Positions 1 to 8,679 of a stretch of 64,000 nucleotides of DNA are shown here, one piece after another. The stretch's first letter is position 1. Each line of letters begins with the position of its first letter. The notes beneath the pieces were generated by a model. It saw only the letters and a list, made by a program, of their open reading frames with translations, was not told the origin of the DNA and ran no database searches. The position numbers and the translations under genes were made by a program. Origin of the DNA: Pandoraea pnomenusa (GTDB taxonomy: Bacteria > Pseudomonadota > Gammaproteobacteria > Burkholderiales > Burkholderiaceae); contig NZ_CP009553.3 of assembly GCF_000767615.3 (NCBI RefSeq), forward strand, positions 868,001-932,000, in the 5' to 3' direction.

Positions 1-185
1 GATTGCCCGAGCGCTGGTCCCGGCAATTGAACGCCGCCGGCGCACTGATCGCCACGCAGTTGCTGCAAGGCGCGCCCATCTATACGTTCAAGCCCGAACA
101 GCTCAACATTGGCGGGATACCGCGCCAGCCCGGCGAGATCACGGTCCTCTCGCACGGGGTGAACGTCAGGTTCGATTCACGCTGA
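1..185 (+). CDS. 3' end of an unidentified gene (partial)
   Basis: About the last 60 codons of a gene that begins before the window and ends with TGA at 183-185. The visible protein tail ends in VNVRFDSR and has no motif I recognise. An in-frame TTG lies at position 3, but no ribosome binding site can be seen for it, so I treat this as a fragment and not as a short gene. It is followed by uppP on the same strand after 85 bases. No function is proposed. Confidence 0.55.
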   Translation, partial: LPERWSRQLNAAGALIATQLLQGAPIYTFKPEQLNIGGIPRQPGEITVLSHGVNVRFDSR

Positions 186-270
186 CGGCGGCGACGTCGC
201 GCTCGGACGCGCCCCCCGACGGTTTCGCTTTTCCACATTCCACATTCACGACTTCTCAGGAACGCATTGC

Positions 271-1113
271 ATGGACTTGTTGCTGGCACTCAAAGCCGTC
301 ATTCTCGGCGTGGTCGAAGGGTTGACCGAATTTCTGCCGATCTCCTCGACCGGCCACCTGATCCTGGCGGGCAGCCTGCTCAACTTCAACGACGAAAAGG
401 GCAAGGTGTTCGAGATCGTGATTCAGTTCGGCGCGATTCTGGCGGTGTGCTGGGAATTCCGGGCGAAGATCGCACAGGTCGTTGCTGGGCTGGGCAGCGA
501 TGCCAAGGCGCGTCGTTTCGCGGTGAATGTGATCGTCGCGTGTTTGCCCGCCATCGTGCTTGGGTTGCTCTTCGGCAAATACATCAAGGCGGTGCTGTTC
601 AACCCGATTGTGGTGGCGACGGCGTTCATCGTGGGCGGCGTGATCATTTTGCTGGTGGAGCGCCACAATCGCAGCAACACCATGGCGGGCAAGTCGCCGC
701 GCGTGACATCGATCGATGATCTCTCGTTCGCCGACGCCCTGAAGGTCGGCTTCGCGCAATGCTTCGCGCTCGTGCCGGGCACGTCGCGCTCGGGCGCCAC
801 GATCATCGGTGGCATGATGTTCGGTCTGGAGCGTCGCGTGGCGACCGAGTTCTCGTTCTTCCTTGCCATCCCGATCCTCTTCGGCGCGACGGTGTACGAA
901 CTCTACAAGGCGCGCTCGATCCTGTCGGTGGACGATGTCAGCCTGTTCGGCGTGGGTTTCATCGCTGCGTTCGTCAGCGCGTTCATCTGCGTGCGCTGGC
1001 TGTTGCGCTACATTGCATCGCACGACTTCACGGCGTTCGCGTGGTACCGCATCGCGTTCGGGATCGTGGTGCTCGCCACCGGCTACAGCGGACTGGTCGT
1101 CTGGGCGGACTGA
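271..1113 (+). CDS. uppP: Undecaprenyl-diphosphatase UppP (BacA)
   Basis: 280 residues, the usual size for the BacA/UppP family. This integral inner-membrane enzyme removes a phosphate from undecaprenyl diphosphate, recycling the lipid carrier for peptidoglycan and other envelope polymers; overexpression is known to give bacitracin resistance. Both family signatures are present: the N-terminal [14 protein letters not shown] block around residues 16-30 with its two catalytic glutamates, and PGTSRSG around residues 169-175. The rest is a run of hydrophobic helices. The ATG follows an AGGA at about the right distance. The gene is monocistronic as far as can be seen and is closed by a hairpin terminator shared with the convergent trmB. 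Confidence 0.97.
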   Translation: MDLLLALKAVILGVVEGLTEFLPISSTGHLILAGSLLNFNDEKGKVFEIVIQFGAILAVCWEFRAKIAQVVAGLGSDAKARRFAVNVIVACLPAIVLGLLFGKYIKAVLFNPIVVATAFIVGGVIILLVERHNRSNTMAGKSPRVTSIDDLSFADALKVGFAQCFALVPGTSRSGATIIGGMMFGLERRVATEFSFFLAIPILFGATVYELYKARSILSVDDVSLFGVGFIAAFVSAFICVRWLLRYIASHDFTAFAWYRIAFGIVVLATGYSGLVVWAD

Positions 1114-1133
1114 AACCGTCGGACCTCCGTATG

Positions 1134-1162
1134 AAAAAAGGGCACCGCGAGGTGCCCTTTTT
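1134..1162. terminator. Bidirectional intrinsic terminator between uppP and trmB
   Basis: Perfect stem GGGCACC/GGTGCCC with a GCGA loop, flanked by an A-run on the left and a T-run on the right. It can therefore terminate uppP on the plus strand and trmB on the minus strand. Confidence 0.9.
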
Positions 1163-1223
1163 CGTTGGATGCCTGGTTGACTGTCGCCGCGTTAGTGCGT
1201 TTGATCCGCGTCCGACTCGCCGC

Positions 1224-2021
1224 TTATCCGCGTTTGCGGAACACGAGATCCCATACGCCGTGGCCGAGGCGCAGGCCGCGGTTTTCGAATTTCGTCACGG
1301 GCCGATAGTCGGGGCGCGGCGCGTAGTCGGTTGCCGTGTTCTCGAGCATGGCTTCGCCGCCCAGCACTTCGAGCATCTGCTCCGCATATTCCTGCCAGTC
1401 CGTCGCGCAATGTAGATATCCCCCCGGCTTCAGGCGCGAGGCGAGCAGCGCCACGAACGGCGGTTGCAGCAGGCGGCGCTTGTGGTGGCGCTTCTTGTGC
1501 CACGGGTCGGGGAAAAATACGTGCACGCCGTCCAGCGAGCCCTCGGGGAGCATGTGCTGAACGACCTCGACCGCGTCGTGCTGAATGATGCGCACGTTCG
1601 ACAGCGGCGTCTCGCCGATCAGCTTGAGCAGTGCGCCCACACCTGGCTCGTGCACTTCCACGCCGAGGAAGTCGTCCGCCGGACGCAGCTTCGCAATATG
1701 TGCGGTGCCGTCGCCCATGCCGAAACCAATCTCCAGAATTCTCGGTGCACCGGTGCGTTCGAAGGCGTTCGGCCAATCGAGCGGGGCGGGTGCGTACGGC
1801 AACACGAACTTCGGGCCGAGTGCGTCGAAGGCGCGCTTCTGCGCTTCCGAACTGCGACCCGCGCGGCGCACGAAGCTGCGAATACGGCGCGGATGGGCTA
1901 CGCCGTCGGGACCGACATAAGTCTCGCCGTCACCTTGGGCGTTAGGTTGCGACGTATCGATCTCGTCGTCGTCGTGGGCCGATTGCGCGTCGTCAGCCGG
2001 CGGGTGTCCGTGGTTCGTCAT
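1224..2021 (-). CDS. trmB: tRNA (guanine-N7-)-methyltransferase TrmB
   Basis: 265 residues. It transfers a methyl group from SAM to N7 of G46 in the variable loop of tRNAs. The SAM-binding glycine motif [10 protein letters not shown] and the family signature [15 protein letters not shown] are present, followed by CATDW and a C-terminal [10 protein letters not shown] block (TrmB T-x-F/Y-E motif). The first roughly 45 residues are acidic, low in complexity and likely disordered, a common N-terminal extension in Burkholderiales. It converges on uppP through a shared terminator. A separate terminator lies just upstream of its start, so it is probably transcribed alone. Confidence 0.97.
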   Translation of the reverse strand: MTNHGHPPADDAQSAHDDDEIDTSQPNAQGDGETYVGPDGVAHPRRIRSFVRRAGRSSEAQKRAFDALGPKFVLPYAPAPLDWPNAFERTGAPRILEIGFGMGDGTAHIAKLRPADDFLGVEVHEPGVGALLKLIGETPLSNVRIIQHDAVEVVQHMLPEGSLDGVHVFFPDPWHKKRHHKRRLLQPPFVALLASRLKPGGYLHCATDWQEYAEQMLEVLGGEAMLENTATDYAPRPDYRPVTKFENRGLRLGHGVWDLVFRKRG

Positions 2022-2027
2022 GGAAGC

Positions 2028-2052
2028 AAAAAGCCGTCTGGACGACGGCTTG
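2028..2052 (-). terminator. Intrinsic terminator downstream of the HxlR gene
   Basis: Read on the minus strand: AAGCCGTC, loop, GACGGCTT followed by a T-run. It lies between the end of the HxlR-family gene and the start of trmB, so it separates their transcripts. Confidence 0.8.
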
Positions 2053-2204
2053 TCGAGGAATGCTGCGGCGGGCGACCCCTTAGGCGCGGTGGCCTGAGTC
2101 GGTGCCCAACACGATGATTTTCAAAGGATTTTCCCGGGCCGTGGCGTCGGGAGCGGGCTCGATTATCCACCGGAACCCCCTTGACTGGCAAGCCGACGCC
2201 CGGC

Positions 2205-2654
2205 TCAGCCGGGGCGCACGACCCGCGTGTCCTCCGGGGCGACCGGCTCGCCGCGCGCCGTGCTCGGCCGCAGCTCGGCCAGTGGCTCGCCGGTGCGCGT
2301 GTCGATGAGCGTCGAATGCGCCTCGCCTCGCGCGAACCGGTACTTCTCGCCCCATTGCCGCAGCGCCACGATCAGCGTAAAGAGTTCGCGGCCTTGCGCC
2401 GTCAGCACATATTCCTGGTATGCCGTGCCGTCCGAGGCGGGCTGGACCGACAGAATGCCGGCGTCGACCAGCGCGCGCAAACGCGTCGTGAGCATGCTGC
2501 GCGCCACCCCGAGGCTGCGCAGAAAGTCTCCGAAGCGGCGCACGCCGTCGAAGGCATCGCGCACGATGAGCAGGCTCCAGCGGTCGCCGATGATGTCGAC
2601 GGTGCGGGCCACGGGGCAGGTGCCGGGCGACGGGGAAGTGGGTGTTCGAGGCAT
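2205..2654 (-). CDS. HxlR-family winged-helix transcriptional regulator
   Basis: 149 residues from the chosen ATG at 2654. The HxlR signature near the N terminus (CPVARTVDIIGDRWSLLIV) and the following helices RRFGDFLRSLGVARSMLTT and LRALVDAGIL match the family, whose members sense reactive electrophiles or drugs, often through a cysteine placed like the one in the CPVAR segment. An upstream in-frame extension to 2753 is open but would put the promoter dyad inside the gene and has no family resemblance. It is divergent from an MFS exporter, and a long dyad between the two genes is the likely operator. Ligand unknown. Confidence 0.9.
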   Translation of the reverse strand: MPRTPTSPSPGTCPVARTVDIIGDRWSLLIVRDAFDGVRRFGDFLRSLGVARSMLTTRLRALVDAGILSVQPASDGTAYQEYVLTAQGRELFTLIVALRQWGEKYRFARGEAHSTLIDTRTGEPLAELRPSTARGEPVAPEDTRVVRPG

Positions 2655-2716
2655 GAGCGATAGCGGTGAACCGGTGGCAAGCGTTGGCCGATGGCGCGAA
2701 CGTTGGACCAATATAG

Positions 2717-2768
2717 GTTTCATTTTAAGACTGGTTTGGCTATCATCCAACAAGTCTTAATTTGAAAC
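2717..2768. promoter_or_regulatory. Long imperfect dyad, probable HxlR operator
   Basis: Left arm GTTTCATTTTAAGACTG (2717-2733) and right arm AAGTCTTAATTTGAAAC (2752-2768) match as inverted repeats at 14 of 17 positions. The spacer contains a smaller TTGG/CCAA dyad. It is AT-rich against a GC-rich background and fills the space between the divergent HxlR and MFS genes, as expected for an autoregulatory operator covering both promoters. Confidence 0.75.
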
Positions 2769-2784
2769 TGGATTGGGAGCTTTC

Positions 2785-4074
2785 ATGTCATCGTGCCGAA
2801 TGACGCAACCCGACGGGCATCCGCACGCCGCCGCTGCGCGAATGCCGCGCGCGCTGGTGGGGACTTTCGCCGGCGCGGCGGGGTTGAGCGTCGCAAACGT
2901 CTACTATGCGCAGCCACTGCTGGATACGCTCGCCGACGATTTCGGCATTTCGCGCGGTGTGGCCGGGAGTGTCGTTACCGCGACGCAGGTGGGGTGTGCG
3001 CTGGCGCTGCTCTTTCTGGTGCCGCTGGGCGATCAGTGGGAGCGGCGCCGCCTGATGCTCGTGCAGCTCGCGTTGCTGGCCGTGAGTCTCTTGGGGGTCT
3101 CGATGGCAACGTCCGCAGCCGGCCTGTTGTTGGGCATGGCGGCCGTTGGCCTGCTGGGCACGGCCATGACGCAGGGACTGATTGCCTTCGCATCGAGCGT
3201 GGCGGGCGAGCATGAACGGGGTCGCGTCGTCGGCGCCACGCAAGGGGGCGTGGTGGTCGGGCTGTTGCTTGCGCGGGTTATGTCGGGGGCCGTCGCCGAT
3301 CTGGCGGGATGGCGGGGCGTCTACCTGGCATCCACCGCGGCGATGCTGGTGCTAGGCATCGTCTTGTGGCGAGTCTTGCCGCAGCAGGCGGTCGCGGACG
3401 AGTCGGGTGACCCGAAGGCGTCGCCCGTGGCAAGTCAGTCCTATGGCGTGTTGCTGCTGTCGATGTTCGAGCTGTTGCGCCACGAGCGCACGCTCCAGAT
3501 TCGCGGGGCGATCGCGTTGCTGATGTTCATGGCGTTCAGCGTCTTCTGGAGCGCGCTGGTGCTGCCGCTGTCGGCCGCCCCATTTCACTTCTCGCACACG
3601 GCCGTCGGGGCCTTCGGCCTCGTGGGCGCGGCCGGTGCGATCGCGGCAGCCCGCGCGGGGGCGTGGGCCGACCGTGGATGGGCGCAGCGCACGACGGGCC
3701 TCTCGCTGGCGTTGCTCACGCTCGCCTGGCTGCCGCTGGCGGGATTGCACGCGTCGCTCGCGTGGCTCGTGCTCGGGGTGTTGCTCCTCGATCTGGCCGG
3801 GCAGGCGATTCACGTGACCAACCAGAGCCTCATCTTCGCCGCGCGCACGGACGCGCCGAGCCGCCTCGTCGGTGTCTACATGCTGTTCTATGCGACGGGA
3901 AGCGGCCTGGGCGCATTGGGGGCAACGGCCACGTATGCATCGTTCGGCTGGTCGGGCGTGTGCCTGCTGGGCGCCGGGGTCAGTCTTGCAGCGCTGGCGT
4001 TTTGGGCGCCAACGCTGCAATTCATGCCCGATGCCGCCTCGTCGACGTCGCCGTCAGCGCGGCTTGGCGCGTGA
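2785..4074 (+). CDS. MFS transporter, DHA1-type drug/metabolite exporter
   Basis: 429 residues with about 12 hydrophobic helices. It starts at the ATG preceded by GGGAG at five bases; an in-frame TTG at 2773 is less likely. The first helix LSVANVYYAQPLLDTLADDF and the loop-2/3 segment GDQWERRRLM are typical of the YnfM-like MFS group. The substrate cannot be read from sequence. Divergent from an HxlR regulator with a shared dyad, which suggests induced efflux. Its 3' end overlaps the convergent DUF2894 gene by 21 bases. The MFS protein at 31346-32572 belongs to the same subgroup. Confidence 0.92.
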   Translation: MSSCRMTQPDGHPHAAAARMPRALVGTFAGAAGLSVANVYYAQPLLDTLADDFGISRGVAGSVVTATQVGCALALLFLVPLGDQWERRRLMLVQLALLAVSLLGVSMATSAAGLLLGMAAVGLLGTAMTQGLIAFASSVAGEHERGRVVGATQGGVVVGLLLARVMSGAVADLAGWRGVYLASTAAMLVLGIVLWRVLPQQAVADESGDPKASPVASQSYGVLLLSMFELLRHERTLQIRGAIALLMFMAFSVFWSALVLPLSAAPFHFSHTAVGAFGLVGAAGAIAAARAGAWADRGWAQRTTGLSLALLTLAWLPLAGLHASLAWLVLGVLLLDLAGQAIHVTNQSLIFAARTDAPSRLVGVYMLFYATGSGLGALGATATYASFGWSGVCLLGAGVSLAALAFWAPTLQFMPDAASSTSPSARLGA

Positions 4075-4983
4075 CGGTTTGGCCGGCTTGGCGGGTGTCT
4101 GCGCGCGGGCCGTGGCCTTGGTGCCGAAAACGCCGGTCGTCTCCATGTCTTCGAGCCACGAGAGGGCGTCGGCATGGCGCAGGAAGTGGCGCAGATAATC
4201 GGGTGAGACATCGTGCATGAGCGACAGCGCACGATGCACCAGATGGTTGGAGTTGAGGGGGCCGGCGTTTTCGGGCACTTGCGCGAGCGACTGTCGCAGG
4301 TTGCCGTCCGTGCTCAGCTTCGACCATGTTTCGCGGAAGTATTCGAGCACGTCGAGATCCTCGAACGCGTCGTCCGTGGCGATGACGGTTGGCGTGATGG
4401 TCGCCGGCGCCGTACGCTGCACCGCAGCCTCTGCGCCGCGCGCATCGCGCTTGCCGGTGGCGGGTTGAGCCGACGCAGGAGGTACCGCGGGCGAAACGTC
4501 AGGCGCAGCACGTGAGGCGGGCGCCGATGCCGACCGACCGTTGGCGTCGAAGCGTCGCGCGATGTCCGCCGTCAGCGCGCGGAGCGTCGAAGCGGCTGGC
4601 GCGCCCGGTGCGGCGCTATGTGAGGGCGCCGGTTCGGCGGCGTTCGCGACGTCCTCGTCACCTGCATCCGACACCGACCCGGCAAAGGCGTCGACGAGTG
4701 CTGCGATCCTGGCGTCGAGCACACGTTGCACGCTGGCATCGCAGGCGCGACGGCGACGCGCGAGCGCTTCGATCCGATGGAAGCGCACGGGATCGCGCTT
4801 GTCGGCGCCCTGCGCGCGCCACGCGGCCAGTTGCGCCTCGATGTCGCGGGCCTGCGGTGCGGCGCCGGTCTGCACTTCGCCGTCGGCGGTGCCTCGCCCG
4901 ACGCCCATCCCGCTAGCGTCGCGCTCGTCGGGCGCGGGGAATGTGTCGTCGCCGGAACTCGTCACGATGGTCTCGTCGCTCAT
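4054..4983 (-). CDS. DUF2894 domain-containing protein
   Basis: 309 residues from the ATG at 4983; the open frame upstream to 5082 runs into the OmpA-like gene and is ignored. The N-terminal half (about residues 35-110) is a charged helical segment with RFHRIEALARRRRA, the middle is Ala/Pro-rich and probably disordered. The C-terminal third (LEYFRETWSKLS to the HFLRHADALSWLEDM segment) looks folded. I recognise it as the DUF2894 family that accompanies DUF802/OmpA/DUF3348 genes in Burkholderiales. Last gene of that operon, four bases after the OmpA-like gene. Function unknown; no signal peptide, so cytoplasmic. Confidence 0.88.
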   Translation of the reverse strand: MSDETIVTSSGDDTFPAPDERDASGMGVGRGTADGEVQTGAAPQARDIEAQLAAWRAQGADKRDPVRFHRIEALARRRRACDASVQRVLDARIAALVDAFAGSVSDAGDEDVANAAEPAPSHSAAPGAPAASTLRALTADIARRFDANGRSASAPASRAAPDVSPAVPPASAQPATGKRDARGAEAAVQRTAPATITPTVIATDDAFEDLDVLEYFRETWSKLSTDGNLRQSLAQVPENAGPLNSNHLVHRALSLMHDVSPDYLRHFLRHADALSWLEDMETTGVFGTKATARAQTPAKPAKPSRAKPR

Positions 4984-4987
4984 GGCG

Positions 4988-5656
4988 TCACGACTTCGGC
5001 TTTGCCGCGTTACTGGCACTGCTGCGCGGCATCGGCGCGATTTCCACGCGGCGATTCTTCGCGCGTCCCGCTTCGTCGGCATTCGATGTGACGGGCTGCT
5101 CCGCCCCGAAGGCCGCCGAGAAGATCGACGACGGCGGCACGCCCGCGGCGATCAGCTCGCGCGTGACGGTCAGCGCGCGCTGGGCCGAGAGCTCCCAGTT
5201 GTCGGCGAACCGCCGGTTGGTTTCGCGCACTTGCTGATCGTCGGTAAAGCCGCTGACCATGAGAATCTCGTCGCTTGCCCGCAGATAGGCGGCCAGCGGC
5301 GCGGCGAGACTGCGCAACACCTCGCGGCCTTGCGGCTGCAACTGGTCGGAGTTCAGTGCGAAGAGCACGTTGCCGCTGATGCCGATGCGTCCGTTCACGA
5401 GCGTGACGCGTCCGCCGGCAAGCGGCCCGGCGAGCGCTTTCTCGAGCGTCTCGCGGCGCTGCGTTTCGGCGCGGCGCTCCTTCACCTCGCGCTCGAGCTT
5501 GGCGGAGAGTTCGATCTGCACGCCGATCACGCCGAGCATGATGAGCACGAAGGCGCCGAGCATCACCGACATCAGATCGCCGAAGACCGCCCACGTGGGC
5601 GCCGCGGCCCCGACGTCGCCGCTGTGTCCGATGTCCGCGTCGAAGTCGTCGCTCAT
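4988..5656 (-). CDS. OmpA/MotB-like stator partner protein
   Basis: 222 residues. A single transmembrane helix at about 28-48 is preceded by WAVFGDLMSVML. The Asp at residue 27 sits where MotB, TolR and ZorB carry their proton-binding aspartate. A coiled-coil linker (about 50-75) leads to an OmpA-type peptidoglycan-binding domain with SGFTDDQQV, NWELSAQRALTV and the C-terminal RAKNRRVEI signature. Its ATG overlaps the DUF802 stop by four bases (ATGA), so the two are translationally coupled, as expected for two subunits of one complex. Predicted role: the peptidoglycan-anchored half of an ion-driven motor with DUF802. Confidence 0.9.
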   Translation of the reverse strand: MSDDFDADIGHSGDVGAAAPTWAVFGDLMSVMLGAFVLIMLGVIGVQIELSAKLEREVKERRAETQRRETLEKALAGPLAGGRVTLVNGRIGISGNVLFALNSDQLQPQGREVLRSLAAPLAAYLRASDEILMVSGFTDDQQVRETNRRFADNWELSAQRALTVTRELIAAGVPPSSIFSAAFGAEQPVTSNADEAGRAKNRRVEIAPMPRSSASNAAKPKS

Positions 5657-8600
5657 GCTGCCACGCTACCCGGTTGTGCCCGCGTCCTTGCCAGATCCTG
5701 AAGATTTTCGAGGATCTGCTTTTGCGACATCACGCTCAGTTCCACGACTTCACGCGCCTGCGCGACGTAGTATCCGAGCTGCTCATCGCTGCGGGCCATG
5801 GACTTGTCGAGCGCGGTTTCGATCCGCTGCAGCTGTTCGAGCAACTGCGTGTTCGACTCGCCGAACGACTGCACCGCCGCGCCGAAGGCATCGCCAAGGC
5901 TGGCGATCTCGATCGCGCTGCCGGTGACCTGTGCCGATGCGGCCGCAAGCTTTTCCGTTTGTGCGGCAATGGCGTCGCCGAGATTCGCGCCGGCGCGCTC
6001 GAGCAGTTGCGCCGACGTGGTGACCAGTTCGTCGACGGCGGCGCGTTGCTCGTTGCCGGCGTGCTTCACGGTGTCGAGCAGTGTGCCCAGCGTATCGAGC
6101 AGACGCGAGCGTTCCTCCAGCATGGCGTTATCGCGTGCCATGCTGTCGGAGAGCTTCTGGCGCAGCTCGCCGATGATCTCGGCGGCGGCCTTGGGGGCTT
6201 CCGATGCGGTTTGCACCAGACGCGAGATTTCCGCGATGGTGTCGCTCGCGTTGGCGCGGGTTTGCTCCGACATCTCCAGCGCGGTACGCGCGAGCGTGTC
6301 GCAGATCGCCTGTTGCTGGCTGGCCGTCTGCGCGCCCACCTGTTGCCATTCGGCGCGCAGCGTGGCGAGCGTGCCCTCGAGCGTTTGGGTCCAGGCGGAC
6401 AGACGCTGCGTTTCGCGCTGGGCGGTGGCGTCGTGATGGGCGGCGTTCGCTTCGCTCAGCGCCTGCATCAGCGACGCGCTGTGCTGCTCGAATGCGCTGG
6501 TCGTGGCGGCCACCAGTTGCTGGCTGCCGTCGGCGAGTCGTTCGTTGCTGCGCGCGTGTTCCGCGACGGCCTCGCGCCATGTCTGCGCGACGTTGGCCGA
6601 AGTCGAGTCCATCTGGGCGGCCACGCTGTGGAGCAATTGTTCGGCGCGCATCTCGAAGGTTTGCGCAAATTGCGAGAGGGCGGCGGCGAGATCGCGCGCC
6701 AGTGCCTCATTGGCCGACTGTTGCGCGACGAGCGCCTGCTTCCACTCGCCGGATACGACCGCGGCCGTCTCGGAGACGTTAAGCATCGCGCCTTCGGTGC
6801 GTTGGCTGACACCGTCGATCAGGTGTGCCGAGCGTTGTTCGAAGGTGTCGGTAAAGCGCGCGAGCGCGGTGGCCAGTTCGGTGCCGAGTGTGGCGTTGGC
6901 CTGCTGTTGCAGCGCGATGGATCGATCCCAGGCCTGCGCCACGCGTTCGTGCGCGCCGCTGACACTGCCGCTTGCCGCATCGAGCTTGGCGGCCACGTCT
7001 CCGAGCAGGGCGCCGGAGCGGGCTTCGAACGTTTGCGCGAAGCGCTCCAGCGCGGCACCGAGGTCCTGCGTGAGGGCGTCGTGCGAGCGTTGCTGTTGGG
7101 CGAGTGCGTGCTCCCAGGCCTGCGCCACCGTCGTCTGCGCGGTGGCAATGCTGCCGGTGGCGTTGTCCAGTCGCGCGGTGACGTCCGCCAGCAAGCCGGC
7201 GGAACGCGTCTCGAACGCCTGGGCGAACTGCGCGAGCTTCGCGCCGAGATCGCGGGCGAGCGCGTCATGGGTTTGCTGCTGGGTGGCGAGCGACGTTTCC
7301 CAGGTCTTCGCCACGTCCGCGTGCGAGGCGCTGACCCGATCGGTGGCGGATTCTAGGCGTGCGGCAACGTTGTCGACGAGTTGGGCCGAGCGCGTCTCGA
7401 AGGTCTCGGCGAATTGCGCGAGCGCGGTGCCGACGTCCTTCGCGAGGGCGTCGTGGGTGCGCTGTTGCGTGGCGAGCGAGGTCTCCCACGTTTGCGCCAC
7501 GTCGGCGTGCGCGCTGCTCACCTGCCCGGTGACGGATTCGAGGCGCGTGGCGACATCGTCGACGAGCCGCGTGGCGCGCGTCTCGAACGTTTGCGTGAAG
7601 TCGCCGAGGGCGGCGCGCAGATCGGTCGCGAGCGACGCGTTGGTGCGCAACTGTGCGTCGAGCGAATCCTTCCAGACATTCGCCACGCGTGCGGTGGTGG
7701 CTTCGAAGCGATCGGACAGGCCGTCCATGCGATCCTGCACGGCGGCGGACACCGTCTGGTGCCAGTTGGCCGTCTCGCGGGCGAGGCTGGCCATGGTCGC
7801 CTCGACTTCCGGACGAATGGCCGCGCCGGCGGCGCTGGCGGTGGTGGCGACGCTGTCCTTCAGATACTGCTGCATCGCCTCGGTGAGCTGTGCATAGGAG
7901 GCGTCCGTTCGGGCGTGCAGGGCGTCCTGGTTCGCCGCGAGGCGTTCGCCCAGCGCCAGACTCTGGCGCTCCATCGACGCCATCATCGCCTGCAGACGGT
8001 CGACCAGCGCCGGCATGGCCGTTGCCTGCTGCTGAAGCAATTGCAGCGTGGTTTCGCGCTGATGCTGTTGCGAGAAGCCGCGCAGGGTAGTGACGATGCG
8101 CGCGTCGAGCGTCTGCACGACCTGGGCGCGCTCCTTGCGGGCGAGGGCGGCGAGCAAGCCGAGCATCGCCGATGTGGCGACCCCCGCTACCGACGTGCCG
8201 AACGCGAAGCCGAGTCCCTTGACGGGCGAGGCGAGCGAGGCGCGGATGGCTTGCAGGTCGGTCGCGCCTTCGAGTGCGATGCCGGTGCCGCGCAGCGTGG
8301 CGGCCATGCCGAGGAAAGTGCCGAGCATGCCGAGCAGCACGAGCAGGCCGACGAGGTACGGCGTGAGGGCGGGGCCGGGCAGACCGACGCGCTCGCCTTC
8401 CACGCGCAGTCGTACCGCGGTGCGCACGCCGGCGGGCAGCGTGTCGAGCCAGGCGGGCAGTGACGCCGGCGGTGCGTTCAGGCTCGCGACGGCGCCTGCC
8501 AGCGCGTTCGTCGTCTGATGAAAGCGCTTGAGTTCGAGCGCGCCGATGAGATAGACGGCCGCGATGAGCAGCGCCACGGCGAGCGCGAGCGTATTGGTGC

Positions 8601-8679
8601 CGGCATAGCCGATGGCAATCCAGGCGACGACGGCCAGACCTGCGACAAAGGCAACGAGATCAACGAGGTAACGGGTCAT
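5653..8679 (-). CDS. DUF802 protein: MotA/ExbB-like membrane head with a long repetitive tail
   Basis: 1008 residues from the ATG at 8679; a GTG at 8694 would add five residues, and neither has a good ribosome binding site. Two N-terminal helices (about 5-45) and then PYLVGLLVLLGMLGTFLGM plus GLGFAFGTSVAGVATSAML resemble the MotA/TolQ/ExbB proton-channel core. After residue ~190 the protein is a Gln/Ala-rich helical tail of about 800 residues, holding six tandem ~62-residue repeats and further helical stretches. The layout, a four-helix stator head with a very long cytoplasmic tail, resembles ZorA of the Zorya antiphage system. That resemblance is structural inference, not shown homology. The start overlaps the end of DUF3348 and the stop overlaps the OmpA-like start. 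Confidence 0.9.
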   Translation of the reverse strand: MTRYLVDLVAFVAGLAVVAWIAIGYAGTNTLALAVALLIAAVYLIGALELKRFHQTTNALAGAVASLNAPPASLPAWLDTLPAGVRTAVRLRVEGERVGLPGPALTPYLVGLLVLLGMLGTFLGMAATLRGTGIALEGATDLQAIRASLASPVKGLGFAFGTSVAGVATSAMLGLLAALARKERAQVVQTLDARIVTTLRGFSQQHQRETTLQLLQQQATAMPALVDRLQAMMASMERQSLALGERLAANQDALHARTDASYAQLTEAMQQYLKDSVATTASAAGAAIRPEVEATMASLARETANWHQTVSAAVQDRMDGLSDRFEATTARVANVWKDSLDAQLRTNASLATDLRAALGDFTQTFETRATRLVDDVATRLESVTGQVSSAHADVAQTWETSLATQQRTHDALAKDVGTALAQFAETFETRSAQLVDNVAARLESATDRVSASHADVAKTWETSLATQQQTHDALARDLGAKLAQFAQAFETRSAGLLADVTARLDNATGSIATAQTTVAQAWEHALAQQQRSHDALTQDLGAALERFAQTFEARSGALLGDVAAKLDAASGSVSGAHERVAQAWDRSIALQQQANATLGTELATALARFTDTFEQRSAHLIDGVSQRTEGAMLNVSETAAVVSGEWKQALVAQQSANEALARDLAAALSQFAQTFEMRAEQLLHSVAAQMDSTSANVAQTWREAVAEHARSNERLADGSQQLVAATTSAFEQHSASLMQALSEANAAHHDATAQRETQRLSAWTQTLEGTLATLRAEWQQVGAQTASQQQAICDTLARTALEMSEQTRANASDTIAEISRLVQTASEAPKAAAEIIGELRQKLSDSMARDNAMLEERSRLLDTLGTLLDTVKHAGNEQRAAVDELVTTSAQLLERAGANLGDAIAAQTEKLAAASAQVTGSAIEIASLGDAFGAAVQSFGESNTQLLEQLQRIETALDKSMARSDEQLGYYVAQAREVVELSVMSQKQILENLQDLARTRAQPGSVAA
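6595..7689 (-). repeat. Six tandem ~62-residue (186-bp) repeats inside the DUF802 gene
   Basis: Five units of exactly 62 codons and a sixth of 55 follow one another without spacing. The shared pattern is [DR]VAQTWExxLATQQ, then HDALAxDLGAALxQF, then AQTFETRSAxLLxDVAARL and a weaker Ser/Ala-rich close. The regular heptad-like spacing of hydrophobic positions predicts a continuous helical rod. Central units are the most alike, suggesting expansion by unequal crossing over. Confidence 0.85.

Noticed and set aside
3..185. Complete 60-residue gene starting with TTG at position 3
   Set aside because: No leader is visible at the window edge; better treated as the 3' end of a longer gene.
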